64,000 nt of DNA from Tachypleus tridentatus (Eukaryota; Arthropoda; Merostomata; Xiphosura; Limulidae): positions 56,722,107-56,786,106 of the forward strand of contig NC_134829.1 of assembly GCF_004210375.1 (NCBI RefSeq), in the 5' to 3' direction. Made by a program: the position numbers and the translations under genes. The notes below the pieces were generated by a model. The model saw only the letters and a program-made list of their open reading frames with translations, was not told the origin of the DNA and made no database searches. This document shows positions 1 through 10,794 of the stretch, piece by piece (the stretch's first letter is position 1; each line of letters opens with the position of its first letter).

Positions 1-1105
1 GCTGTTTTTTATCATAATGTAATAGTTTCAGAAATATGTTTTGTAAGCCATTTTTACTCATAGGGTAATAATTTCAGTAAGATGTTTTGTTGGGTGTTTT
101 TGTCATAGGGTAATAGTTTGTGTAAGATGTTTTGTAAACTGTTTTTGTCATAGGGAAATAGTTTCAGTAAGATGTTTTGTAAGCTATTTTTTATCATAGG
201 GTAATAGTTTCAGTAAGATGTTTTGTAAGCTATTTTTATCATAGGGTAATAGTTTCAGTTAGATGTTTTATGAGCTGTTTTTATCATAGGGTAATAGTTT
301 CAGTAAGATGTTTTGTACTCTGTTTTTATCATAGGGTAATAGTTTCAGTAAGATGTTTTGTACGCTGTTTTTATCATAGGGTAATAGTTTCAGTAAGATG
401 TTTTGTAAGCTGTTTTTATCATAGAGTAATAGTTTCAGTAAGATATTTTGTAAGCTGTTTTTATCATAGTGTAATAATTTCAGTAAGATGTTTTGTAAGC
501 TGTGTTTTATCATAGGTTAATAGTTTCAGTAAGATGTTTTGTAAACTGTTTTTTATCATATGGTAATAGTTTGAGTAAGATGTTGTGTAAGCTGTTTCTA
601 TCTCAGGGTAATAGATTCAGTAAAATGATTTGTAAGCTGTTTTTCATCATAGGGTAATGATTTCAGTAAGAATTTTTTAAACTGTTTTAATCATAGGGTA
701 ATATTTTCCGTAAGTTATTTTGTAAGCTGTTTTTTATCATAGGTTAATAGTTTCAGTAAGATGTTTTGTATGCTGTTTTTATCATAGGGTAATAGTTTCA
801 GTAAGATGTTTTGTTAGTTGTTTTTACCCTAGGGTAGTAGTTTCAGTGAGATGTTTTGTAAGCTATTTTATCATAGGGTAATAGTTTCAGTAAGATGTTT
901 TGTAAGATGTTTTTTATCATAGGGTAATAGTTTCAGTAATATGTTTTGTAAGCTATTTTTATCATAGGGTAATAGTTTCAGTAAGATGTTTTGTGAGCTG
1001 TTTTTATCATAGGGTAATAGTTTCAGTAAGATGTTTTGTTAGTTGTTTTTACCCTAGTGTAGTAGTTTCAGTAAGATGTTTTGTAAGGAATTTTTATCAT
1101 AGGGT
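1..1105. repeat. 45-bp minisatellite
   Basis: About 24 tandem copies of a roughly 45-bp unit whose core reads CATAGGGTAATAGTTTCAGT followed by AAGATGTTTTGTAAGCTG. Copies diverge by a few substitutions and by length changes in the T run. Because 45 is a multiple of three, stretches of both strands stay open (270-515 on plus, 268-513 on minus), but these peptides are only the repeat read in phase and are not genes. The array begins before the window. Confidence 0.95.
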
Positions 1106-1167
1106 AATATTTGTTACACTTCATTTGCTTCTAATTTTAACAAAAAATGTTAATATTCTTCAATGCT

Positions 1168-1320
1168 ACGTGTAATGTAATGTTATGTAAAGTAATGTAA
1201 TAAAATGTTATGAAATGTAATGTTATATAATGTTATGTAATGTTATGAAATGTTATGAAATGTAATGTTATATAATGTTATGTAATGTTATGAAATGTTA
1301 TGAAATGTAAAGAAATGTGA
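1168..1320. repeat. ATGTA/ATGTTA microsatellite
   Basis: Impure pentamer/hexamer repeat of TAATG, TTATG and AAATG words directly after the 45-bp array. A local 45-50 bp duplication is visible at 1216-1310. Confidence 0.9.
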
Positions 1321-1441
1321 TGAAGCCGGTACGGGTTGTTTTTTCGAAGTATGAAAACTATTAAACAGTGTTGAAATAGGAACTGTTGCTTGATTAAAAC
1401 CAACAAACGATATATGTTTGTTTCAAAATTGTCAAATATTG

Positions 1442-1697
1442 GTTTGTTTAAAATTTCGCGCAAAGCTACTCAAGGGCTATCTGTGTTATCAGTCCCTAAT
1501 TTTGCAGTGTAAGACTAGAGTAAAGGCATCACCCACCGCCAACTCTTGGTCTACTCTTTTAACAACGAATAGTGGGATTGACAGTCACCTATAAAGCCCT
1601 CACGGCTTAAAGGTCGAACCAGTTTGGTGTGAAGGGGTTTCGAACCCGCGACCCTCAGATTAGGAGTCGAGTCCCTTAACCACCTGGTCATGCCGAG
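1442..1697 (-). mobile_element. Family A tRNA-derived SINE
   Basis: On the minus strand the tRNA-like head (ATGACCAGGTGGTTAAGG, then B-box GGGTTCGAAACCCC) is followed by the conserved body (CCACTATTCG, AAGAGTTGGCGGTG) and a tail ending near GCGCGAAATTTTAAACAAAC. The copy lacks a few bases before the ACCACC box compared with other copies. Confidence 0.9.
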
Positions 1698-2425
1698 CTG
1701 CTGCCGAATATAAAATATCATTTAGAGATGCGGATAATGGTAATTTAATAGTGTTTAATATATAAAAATACAAATTATTTTATAAGAAAATAGTGTATTT
1801 AAATAGACAAAATCCCAAATAGCCTTTCAATGTTTTGATTATAGTTTTACATTTATTTAAGTAAAATATTCCATAAACGTCGTATCTTAAAGATGTGAAG
1901 AAAAACGACTAAAATAACAAGTAATATAAACAGTCGTTAAAATTCTCACACTCAGATCGCTCGTGCTTAGTTGTCAGAATGTGAATCAGTTTCCAGATTT
2001 TACCTTTATATTCTGATGTCAGAATGTGGGTTAGTTCTTCAGAACCGCGATAAAACATAACTGCTCCTACATCGTATATTATATATGATATTATCGAACA
2101 AATGTAACCGCTACCCAGGTTATAACAACATCAGTTTTTATTCTTCCTTAAGTTCGAGCTTTTCTAGATCCATCATGGATCTTACTTGTCCGGTTTCTTT
2201 CTGATGGATATTTTCGTGGACATAATTATAGTTATAAACTTTTTTTTTCCTCTTAATAAGAACTCTGAGGAAATGTATTCATATTTTGTATTTCATATCT
2301 AGATAAAACTTCCAATCTTCGCCAAGTTATAGCTTTTAAATCAAATTCCCAACCAATAATCTATCAGTTCACGTTTCTTTCTGCCTTCCACTGACTTGAT
2401 GGCAAAGTCAAGTCCTGTAATGTTA
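1698..2425. other. No recognised feature
   Basis: AT-rich sequence with stops in all frames. The only local structure is a short inexact duplication around 1965-2035 (GTCAGAATGTG occurs twice). Confidence 0.5.
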
Positions 2426-2472
2426 AAAACCAAGTTTTGATTACCATGGTGGGCACAGTAAAGATAACCCAT
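2426..2472 (+). mobile_element. Family B SINE fragment
   Basis: Short stretch resembling the B-box and GTGGTGGGCACAG region of family B (AAAACCAAGTTTTGATTACC). Too short to be certain. Confidence 0.4.
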
Positions 2473-2579
2473 AACCCAAAATCGTTGTTGATTTTATAGT
2501 GTTGGATAATGAAAAACTAAATGTTCTTCTTTTCTTCGCGCATCAGTTTTACAATGAAGAAACGTAAAGAGGTTTGTCT

Positions 2580-2832
2580 ATTTGTTTCTTTGAATTTTGC
2601 GCAAAGCTACACAAAGGCTGTCTTCGTTAGTCGTCACTAAGTTAGCAGTGTAAGACTAGAGGGAAGGCAGCTAGTCATCACCACCCACCGTCAACCCTTG
2701 GGCTACTCTTTTACCAACGAATAGTGAGATTGACCGTCAAATTATGACGCCCCCACGGCTGAATGGGCGAACGTATTTGGTGTGACGGGGATTCGAACTT
2801 CGAATGCCTTAACTACCTGGCCGTGTTGGGCT
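2580..2832 (-). mobile_element. Family A tRNA-derived SINE
   Basis: Near full length. The body matches well, but the B-box region is damaged (GGGATTCGAACTTCG on the plus strand) and the anticodon-side segment is shortened, so internal Pol III promoter function is unlikely. Confidence 0.9.
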
Positions 2833-2879
2833 AGTGAACTAGGAGCCACGTTTTTGAATAAAGAATCAGTTATTTTTCG

Positions 2880-3370
2880 TTTTTAGCCTTGTGCACAATA
2901 GAACAGGAACAAAGAACCAGTTCGTTTTTCAGTTTTTAAACAACGAAACATAAACAATCACTTTCGTTCCTCGTTTTTTCATTTTCTGAATAACAAAAAA
3001 CGAACTGCCTCACTGTTCGTAGTTCAGCTACTGTCTAAACGAACAACGAACCACTAGGTTTTTCATCGTTCGTTTATTTTAGTTTCTCGGTTTTTGAGTG
3101 AGAAAACATAAACGGGAAACAACTGAGTTTTTGCGGCAAAAACAACAAAAACCGAGCAGCGAACTAGTTTGGTTAACGAAACACGAACTGGTTTTGTTCT
3201 TTTCGTTTTTCAGTTTGTAAATATCTGCGGACTTGCAACACGTGAAACAAGGTTTTGATAACCGTCGCGAGCAGAGAATTAATAATACATTATGTGTGCT
3301 TAGTTACAATTTATTTTTGTTCGTTTTATGAATAACGAAAAACGAGCCAGTCTGGTTTTTGCTTGCCGTT
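2880..3370. repeat. Degenerate ACGAAC/GTTCGT motif cluster
   Basis: A non-tandem cluster in which GTTCGTTTTTCAG-like and ACGAACTGGTTTTGTTC-like words recur many times on both strands, interspersed with AACGAACAACGAAC. It looks like a scrambled minisatellite or foldback-type region. No coding frame persists. Confidence 0.6.
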
Positions 3371-3477
3371 TCGTTATAAGTTAAAGCTTCGGGCTGCCTC
3401 CACTCATGAGAAAATAATTTTTGTAATTAATTAACATTTATGTTGTAACTGTATTTCATTAGAAAATGACTCACACT

Positions 3478-3562
3478 GCTAAAACCGAGTTTTGATACCC
3501 GTGTTGGGCAGAGCACTGATAGCGTAGCTTTATGTTTGATTCCAAAAGAAATAAACAAATCA
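3478..3562 (+). mobile_element. Family B SINE, 5'-truncated
   Basis: Begins at GCTAAAACCGAGTTTTGATA, runs through CCCGTGTTGGGCAGAGCACTGATAG and ends in AAATAAACAAA. The A-box half is missing. Confidence 0.75.
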
Positions 3563-3958
3563 TTTTTTAGCAAAATATTACCAACAAGCTGAAGTATCCG
3601 TTCTGTGTCCGAGTTACGAACTTAAATACATGTGTTAGTGGACAATATAATTAATAACACAATAATTCTAAATTTCATACAATTTATTTATAACCTTAGA
3701 AATTATTAATATATTCATTACTACCTCACCAAATTTTCTATGTAAGATTTAAAAAATCAAAGTGTATAAATTTAAAACATGGTGTGAGATGGTCGGGATG
3801 ACTTTGTAGGAAGAGGTAGCGGAAAAACTAGTGACGGTGGGAGTGCTTTCTGTTACCCAGCTCTTAATGTCGTTCCGTAGTGCTTAACGTCATTAATTAA
3901 TTGATGGTCACTGGCCAAAGAAGCCTGGCCAAAGTTGAAAGGTCATGGGTCACGGTAG

Positions 3959-4028
3959 GAAGTTGGTGTAACTAAAGAAACAGTTCTTTATATCGGTCTT
4001 ATGGTGGATGTTGGACTAGAAATTACAG
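3959..4028 (+). other. Candidate coding exon (weak)
   Basis: A 70-nt open segment flanked by AG at 3957-3958 and by a strong donor GTAAGT at 4029-4034. It reads EVGVTKETVLYIGLMVDVGL and a few more residues, ending in phase 1, with more balanced codons than its surroundings. The upstream acceptor has no pyrimidine tract. An alternative is a first exon from the ATG at 4001. I do not recognise the peptide and see no partner exon, so chance is quite possible. Confidence 0.2.
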
Positions 4029-4578
4029 GTAAGTTTATGTGGTATTGCAATAGTGGTGGACATTTTTTTCATTGAATTCCTCCATAAAGAGTGCTAGAAC
4101 ATTATGTGTATACCCCCTTCCCACTGTGCTTACTTTGTGTTATGGAAAATTTAATAGTTTTTTGTTGTAAAGACGTGGCAGCGTCATCTATGGAAATAAT
4201 TAATGTTAACTGATGTCAAAGAAGACAAATGTTCAATAACAGAAATAATAGGGGACTGGAGAGGGCTCAGCGAGAAGTTAGATAACGGACAAACAGACAG
4301 ATACACAGTTTTTGTGCTTTATATACATGTTTATGTGTATGTATAGGTTAGCCTACATGATGGCTGTTAAAAACACATTTAAGTTTGATATTATAAAATT
4401 CATTTCTAGTTACTTTTATACCAAACAAACTGTCCTACCAGAATCTGTCGTTTTAGCTGATTATGAAACTTTAAGAACTGATCATGCTTGTTTTGGAAAA
4501 AAATATAGATTGATCCTTCTACGATTCTTGGTTTTTTAACTTACTTTTATCATTATATTATGTCCTGATATGTAATAT

Positions 4579-4842
4579 GTTTGTTTGTTTTGGAATTTTA
4601 CGTAAAGCTACACGAGAGTTATCTGCGTTAACCGTCCCTAATTTAGCAGTGTAAGACTAGAGGGAGGGCAGCCAATCATCACCACCCACCGCCGACTCTT
4701 TTACCAACGAATAGTGGAATTGACAGTCACACTATCACGCCCTCACGGCTGAAAGGGCGAGCATGTTTGGTGCGACGAGGATTCGAACCCACGACCCTCA
4801 GATCACGAGTATAACGCCTTAACCCCCCTGGCCATGCCGGGC
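4579..4842 (-). mobile_element. Family A tRNA-derived SINE
   Basis: Complete head-to-tail copy. On the minus strand it runs from GCCCGGCATGGCCAGG to the poly-purine tail AAACAAACAAAC. It lacks the GGCTACTC block found in most copies. Confidence 0.92.
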
Positions 4843-4904
4843 ATAATATGTAATCTCATCAAGCTGCTGTATAATCATTTACAAACATCCAATCAGTTTT
4901 CATC

Positions 4905-5465
4905 ATAAAATATCAAAAATATTTTGAAATAAAACAAAATGAAGAGACAGATGTATCGGTCGGAAACAATGATGTAGAAAATGATGTATGGAGAAAAGAC
5001 TTGGATGTTGTAAATGTTGATGTATCATTTCAGACGGAAATAAACTTACATTACTATTCTCAATTCCTTTTGATGAGAGGAAGGGCTGTAAAATGAAAGT
5101 TGATGGAAGAAGAGGTTCATTGGAACAATCTGTTTGTGGATGAATGTGGTGCAGAGGATCCATTGTGATCTTCACTCTTCATGAAGAATCAATTTGTGTC
5201 CAGAATATGTTTTGAAAATAGAAAATGAACCAGAACAAGGAAAGCCAGCGAATGTAAAAGTATTCATGATAAGAATGTATAAGTATTCATGATAAGTCCA
5301 TATAGTATTCTCAGGCATGAGGTAGGGCACATCAAAGGCAGACCAATAAGAGAGATCTGGCAACTGTTAAGAATAATCAGATCAGCTCATCAAAAGCATA
5401 TGAATAGAACTTAGTTGAAGCTTTGGAGATTTTCATTACTTAAAGATTTAGGACAGAAAATGTAA
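4905..5465 (+). pseudogene. Decayed coding remnant, unidentified
   Basis: Three protein-like stretches follow each other on the plus strand with frame changes. Segment 1 (about 4911-5168, one frame) reads an acidic region, a stop at 5094-5096, then EEEVHWNNLFVDECGAEDPL. Segment 2 (about 5190-5270, shifted frame) reads LKIENEPEQGKPANVKVFMI. Segment 3 (5295-5465, first frame again) reads YSILRHEVGHIKGRPIREIW, then QLLRIIRSAHQKHMNRT, an in-frame TAG, and LKLWRFSLLKDLGQKM before TAA. A 16-bp direct duplication (AAGTATTCATGATAAG) at 5260-5296 accounts for one disruption. Residue composition and continuity argue for an ancient gene or a retro-copied exon set. I cannot name the family. The open frames on the opposite strand here are shadows. 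Confidence 0.5.
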
Positions 5466-5579
5466 TTATCCAAGTTTCATTACTGAGATAAATGTATGAT
5501 GATTTGAATTCAATGAACCCTGTGCAGTAAACGTCAATATCTGCCTATGCACCCATTTGAAGTTCATCTATGTGGAAAG

Positions 5580-5707
5580 GTTTGTTTGTTTGGAGTTGTT
5601 CACAAAGCTACACAAAGGGCTATTTGTGTTCTACCCAACAAGGGTATTGAAACCCGGTTTCTAGCGTTGTAAGTCCTCATACATACAGCTGTGCACTGCT
5701 AGAGAGG
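5580..5707 (-). mobile_element. Family B SINE, full length
   Basis: Minus strand: A-box side GCAGTGCACAGCTGTATG, B-box GGGTTTCAATACCC, body TAGCCCTTTGTGTAGC, tail CAAACAAAC. Near-identical flanks ATGTGGAAAG (5570-5579) and ATATGGAAAG (5708-5717) are a probable target-site duplication, so the boundaries are well supported. Confidence 0.85.
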
Positions 5708-5942
5708 CATATGGAAAGAAGAATTTAACAGATAAAATTGTTAACAAGAAAGGAATACTTTGTATTAATGCTACACCCAGAAAAGAGGTGTTATGTTATT
5801 TAATACCCTCAATAGACAAGAGGAAGGAAGCCCACCACTACCAGTATTGTAAATAACCAGTAAAAACCACAACACTGCTTCTGTGTCTAACTTTCTTATG
5901 CATATGAATCAAGATTTTCGATAAATTCAAACAGTATATATG

Positions 5943-6240
5943 TTAAAACGCCTCGTTTGGGTTGAGAAAATATTTTACGTAAAGGAGCGAACAACGTTTC
6001 GACCTTCTTCGGTCATTGTCAGGTTCACAAAGAAAGAAAGAGGTAACTGACCGGAAGCTGACCACATGTTTGAAAGGGGTTGTGTAACTGAGTGTCGGAA
6101 TGTAGAGGGCGGTGTTAGATGTTTGAATATATAATATATAATAATATAATAAATAATATAAAATTTTACAACCCAAACAAGCCGTTTGTACATATATATT
6201 TTTCTCTTCAAGTGGGTTTTCACGACATCACTGAAATACA
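5943..6240 (-). mobile_element. PLE terminal-repeat fragments, head to head
   Basis: 5945-6130 matches the minus-oriented terminal repeat of the PLE at 18.5-18.7 kb almost base for base (words TCGACCTTCTTCGGTCAT and GTGTAACTGAGTGTCGGAAT occur in both). The piece at about 6168-6235 (CAAGTGGGTTTTCACGACAT) instead matches the outer end of the same repeat but in the opposite orientation. The fragment is therefore two inverted partial copies joined by an AT-rich linker. No reverse transcriptase remains here. Confidence 0.8.
5987..6028 (-). ncRNA. Degenerate hammerhead ribozyme core
   Basis: Minus-strand counterpart of the motif at 18543-18584. Stem I strands GUGAAC/GUUCGC and stem II GACC/GGUC are kept, but the core reads CUGACAA instead of CUGANGA, so an essential G has become A. 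Predicted inactive. Confidence 0.5.
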
Positions 6241-6244
6241 AACA

Positions 6245-6919
6245 AAATAAAAAATCATCTTGTCATTAAGAGGTTGAGTACAGTTAGGTTTTCATTTTGT
6301 TTTCGTTCAAACAATAGCACATGTCCAGTACTTTATGAGAAGTGCTACTCAAGAAGTGCGAATTGGAAGAGAAGACGGTTGTTCACATGTGTTCTGCATA
6401 CTCGCGACATAAAACTTCTGAACATATTCACAAAGTGGTGCAGGATAAAAGACCGCTCTTGATGTGTGTGACTGACCTTACGATTAATGTATAAACTATT
6501 AAGACAAATAATTCACGATTTAACTTCAAGAACACACTTCTTTGTACAGCCATTACATGTAATCCAGAATACACCCAGCAAAGTCCAAACTAGAAGGTAG
6601 CATTGAATCCCAAGTTTGGAATATGATTCATTACGTTGTGATGAAAATTATTATTATAAGTTTGACAATTAAAGTTCTTGCAAAGTTTTCCAACATTTTA
6701 AGGACCACATAAATTTAGCGTTGGGTTATTTTGTTGTTACTGATGAAAACGATGAAATCTTACATGTTTACCGAATGCTATATTCGTTAACCTGTGCAGT
6801 GACATTTCTTTAGTCCTGTTTGTTAGAACTTCTTTAAAAATTATCTTTGTTTTCTCATATTTTGAAAAATGATAAAAAATACATACTTTAACTGAAATAG
6901 TAATGTAAACAAAGTGTGG
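6245..6919. other. No recognised feature
   Basis: Contains only short open frames with no recognisable domain and no repeat structure that I can see. Confidence 0.5.
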
Positions 6920-7186
6920 ATTTGTTTGTTTGTTTGTTTCGGAATTTCGCACAAAGCTACTCGAGGGCTATCTTTGCTAGCCGTCCCTAATTTAACAGTG
7001 TAAGACTTAAGGAAAGGCAGCTAGTCATCGCCACCCACCGCCAACTCTTGGGCTACTCTTTTACCAACGAATAGTGGGATTGACCGTCACATTATAACGC
7101 CCCCACGGCTGGGAGGGCGAGCATGTTTGGCGCGACCCTCAAATTACGAGTTGCATGCCTTAACGCGCTTGGCCATGCTGGGCCCG
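6920..7186 (-). mobile_element. Family A SINE with 10-bp TSD, B-box deleted
   Basis: Flanked by perfect 10-bp direct repeats CAAAGTGTGG at 6910-6919 and 7187-7196, which fix the insertion boundaries. The tRNA head has lost about 18 bp spanning the B-box (the plus strand reads GTTTGGCGCGACCCTC), so this copy should no longer support Pol III transcription. Confidence 0.93.
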
Positions 7187-7196
7187 CAAAGTGTGG

Positions 7197-7758
7197 CACA
7201 GATGTATTAAACTAATCCAGTATTTTGTAATCTCGGATATTTGTAATATATTAGTGTATCTTGAAGTTTTGTTAATAAAGGTTTCACATTATTATTTTAA
7301 GATGTGTTTCGTAACGATAAACTGTAAATATATTAGATTTATAAAATTAGAAAAAAATTCCTTGATCTATGACTAAAGATCGTTTAACGATTATGACTGT
7401 CAACATTTGTTGCGATTATAAACAATGTTCAACTGTTAAAAATCTATGTTATGCTTTGGGGAATTAGTAAGATTAAATTTTATCTTGCACATAAACTGAA
7501 AATTTCAAAAATACACTAGCAAATTTGTTAGCTTGTCTGTTTGTTTAATAGACATGAAAGAATTATATGTTTTAGCCTTGCACAAGAACTGAGTTTTATT
7601 AGCACGACATCAGTTGTATGTATGTTTACGACATGAGTCATTATGTATCTAGCAATCATTCGATGGTAAACATAATAGAGCAGAAAAAAATGGTTAAATA
7701 TTTAATATGTTGGGTGAGTGGCATATATCAATTTTTGACAATCAAAGTTTAATTTTAT
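7197..7758. other. No recognised feature
   Basis: AT-rich. The open frame at 7191-7376 has no domain signature and low-complexity composition. Confidence 0.5.
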
Positions 7759-7759
7759 T

Positions 7760-8029
7760 TGCTTTAAATTTCATGCAAAGCTACATGAGGGCTATCTGCG
7801 CTAGCCATCCCTAATTTAGCAGTGTAAGACTAGAAAGAAGGCAGCTCGTCATCACCATCCACCGCCTACTCTTAAGCTACTCCCTTAAGCCAATTAATAG
7901 TAGGATTGACTGTAACATTATAATACCCTCACGGCTCAAAGGGCGATTATGTTTGGTGTGAAGGGGACTCGAGCCCGCGACCCTCGGATTATGAGTCGAG
8001 TACTTTAACCACCTGGCCATGCCGCACCC
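7760..8029 (-). mobile_element. Family A tRNA-derived SINE
   Basis: Full-length but older copy. Head and body are recognisable with many substitutions (TTAAGCTACTCCCTTAAGCC in place of the usual TTGGGCTACTCTTTTACC). Confidence 0.9.
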
Positions 8030-8784
8030 AATCAGTGTTTATCGAGATTTTAGTGTATTTCAAAATATTTTCAGTCAGTAAGAAACAAGCTGTAGACAAA
8101 TATTTCCGAAAATATCTAAAGAAAGTTAAGTAAATGATTAAACGTAATTATTAACACAGATGGTTTTTGTGGAACAACTCGGCTTACAAATTAAACGTGA
8201 AATTTAAATAAGCGTCCTTTTCAGGATGAATAGATGTTATATATTAATGACAAAAATGAATTAGGGATAAGTCTTTTAAATATAAGATATCAGAAATGAT
8301 ATAGTATATCGTGCAAGTTAAATATAAAAGAAAAATTATAGAACTAATAAATTAGTGAAGTTTTGTACATAAAATGATAGATAATTGTAAAAGTATCTAA
8401 GATAGGTTACTTGCATCATTCAAATAACAGATAATACGTAAAATAAAAATTGAACTATTTACTAGTACTATAATAATAATTTAATTGCAATAATGGTTTG
8501 ACTTGTCGAAACAAAACAGCAGATATTTTAAAATATCATGGAGTTATGGAAACAGTGACACTATCATTTAGCAGTACCTTATAATGAAAACATTGTCTGA
8601 CACATAAACACTATCAGTCTTTGTAAAACATATGTAAGTGAAAACTATACTCTAACTGTCAACATATTTAAAATGAAATGTTTTGTCAAGAACTTATTTA
8701 CTGTTGACTTTTTAAGACAAATAATTAATTCTAGACTACATTGTTGATGACATAATCACATGATGAGACACGTTGAGACCTCTT
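8030..8784. other. No recognised feature
   Basis: Very AT-rich, stops in every frame. Confidence 0.5.
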
Positions 8785-8890
8785 ATGATGAACTATCTTT
8801 CTAGTAACACTATCCGCATTAGCAGTTCTAACCTTAGTAACAAAATTTATCATCCACGTGAGACAGAATCTCCCACTGGTGACACTTCAG
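8785..8890 (+). other. Candidate first coding exon (weak)
   Basis: Starts at tandem ATG codons (8785 and 8788) and stays open for 106 nt to a consensus donor, CAG followed by GTAAGT at 8891. It reads MMNYLSSNTIRISSSNLSNK, then a Ser/Thr-rich IYHPRETESPTGDTS segment, with base composition less AT-rich than either flank. No acceptor, partner exon or homologous family is visible. Confidence 0.25.
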
Positions 8891-10327
8891 GTAAGTCTAA
8901 TGTAATCTTCTTCGGCGTGTGATACTATGACGTCATTGTATCTTCTCCTTAACCTGACGTAGCTCGTGTGTCTAAACTGTCCTGATAACTACTAACCTAC
9001 CAATTTAACAATTCAATTTTTCGCCCATACAACTCACTTCGTCAAAGAAAATACATCAGTTATTCCACATGTCTGAATAACAATAAGCAGTAAGAAAAAA
9101 TGAAAAATTATGTACTTTAACCTTTCGCGTGCTAAACCAAATCCTAAACTAAATGAATGGCAGAAAACCCAAAATTTAGAAATTTACACATAATAAACAT
9201 TGAATTGGAAAAGCCAAATCTACCTACCCCAAGAAGTCGTCGATATCTCAAATGTACAATTGATAAATTACTCATATTTTTACATTTGTCTCTTCAAGCA
9301 CCAATCATCAAAGAATAATTTAAAAATCAAACACGTGAAACAGAAATATGTTTACTTCTAGATAATGTCAACCTTTTTATGCAAACAGTACAGAAAGTTA
9401 AGGCATCATATCTTCAAAATGACATTAAGCCTACTTTACTCATTTTATGAGGGAGTGAAGCAAAAACGTTAGTTGAAGGTGCTGTCGTAATATAAGAAAC
9501 AATGTCACCCAACGTATGAGACAGTATTGAGCAAGGAATTATTACATGAATAGGCTTCTCTCCATCGTTTCTGATATAAAACCTACATATAAAATATAAA
9601 TAAAGTTGTTTTTCTCCTTATATTTGCATCTAACGTGTTATTCTGAAAATAGCTTTCCACAACTGTTAAGAAAATTAACTATAGTCGAGCATCTCAGGCC
9701 CTGCAAATGTATATCACTGAGCAGTGAAACTAACATCTTAGATATATCTAGAGACAATTATTAAAATAAATACCGTTTCAGTATAAGGCTCTATAGAGTT
9801 TCCTGGTCTCCCTTGTTATGTGTGCAACACGATTTGTTTGACATGTTTAACAGTACAGTGGCATCGCAGAAGAGCATTTACAATGGGATTAAGGTTTTCT
9901 AACCGTTTAGTTGGTTTTTCTGTTTTGGTGTGCAATAAACGACTGGTTCTGTTACTTAATATTTTTTAACTATGCACGATAAGTAAAAATTATAACAGTG
10001 ATATAGATACCATATGTATTATTCTATTACGTATTTATAATAATATGTAGCTATGGACAAAAACTATTTATTTACAATGAATTTGAATAGGAATGTTTGA
10101 ACTTGTATACAGTGGAATACGGTTGGTTCATTTCTCAACCGAAAGAGGGAGCTTCGAAAGAAAAATGTCCTAAATTGTGTAGATGTTCTGGAGGGAAAGT
10201 AAATATACAGAAGGTTTTTTTTTTTCTATTTATACATTTGTATAAAGTTTATACAACCTTTTGGGACTCGCGACATGAAAATGTAATTGATGAAATAAAA
10301 TTAATGTTATCCCAAGCTACTTCTAAC
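8891..10327. other. No recognised feature
   Basis: Ordinary AT-rich sequence. I see no array, SINE or sustained coding frame. Confidence 0.5.
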
Positions 10328-10450
10328 AAGGCTACGCGACTCCCCTGCCAAGGCTTTGCGACCTCCTTGCCAAGGCTACGCGACTCCCCTGCCAAGGTTT
10401 TGCGACCTCCCTGCCAAGGCTTCGCGACCCCCAAGGGGTCGCGACCCTCC
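10328..10450. repeat. GC-rich short tandem repeat with hairpin
   Basis: About five 21-bp half-units, alternating CGACTCCCCTGCCAAGGCT and CGACCTCCTTGCCAAGGCT, form a GC-rich island in AT-rich DNA. It ends in a perfect 9-bp inverted repeat (CGCGACCCC at 10423-10431, GGGGTCGCG at 10435-10443) with a 3-nt loop. Open frames on both strands across it (10097-10516, 10332-10598) reflect repeat composition. Confidence 0.85.
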
Positions 10451-10794
10451 AGTTTGGAACCCTTGATTGGACACGGAAAAAAAAAGCAAACTGATCCAGT
10501 AATTCTGATTGGCTGATTAACTTAAAACTTGTCACGTGTTCCGGATAACAACATCTAAACTGCAATAATTTTATTTCTATTTCAATTTTACATAACACGT
10601 GATATATTTGTTGTGTTGAGCAACATAACGATTTGTTATTTCAAAGATTGAATTACTTTTTGTGGCTTCCTTTGGGATGAAGGCTGTAGCGTGTAGTGTG
10701 AACATGATGGATTGTTAGCTCCAGAAACCGAAACGGTGAAAGAAAAGATGTAAGACTTAAACTTGTTGTTTAACATTTTCATACAGAAAGAACG

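Noticed and set aside
1168-1320. Telomere-like repeat
   Set aside because: The words are ATGTA/ATGTTA, not TTAGG or a related telomeric unit.
4903-5175. 90-codon minus-strand frame rich in His/Leu/Ser
   Set aside because: Antisense shadow of the plus-strand coding remnant at 4905-5465.
10097-10516. 139-codon frame with KGFATSLPRLRDSPAK repeats
   Set aside because: The apparent coding bias comes from the GC-rich tandem repeat; both strands are open across it.
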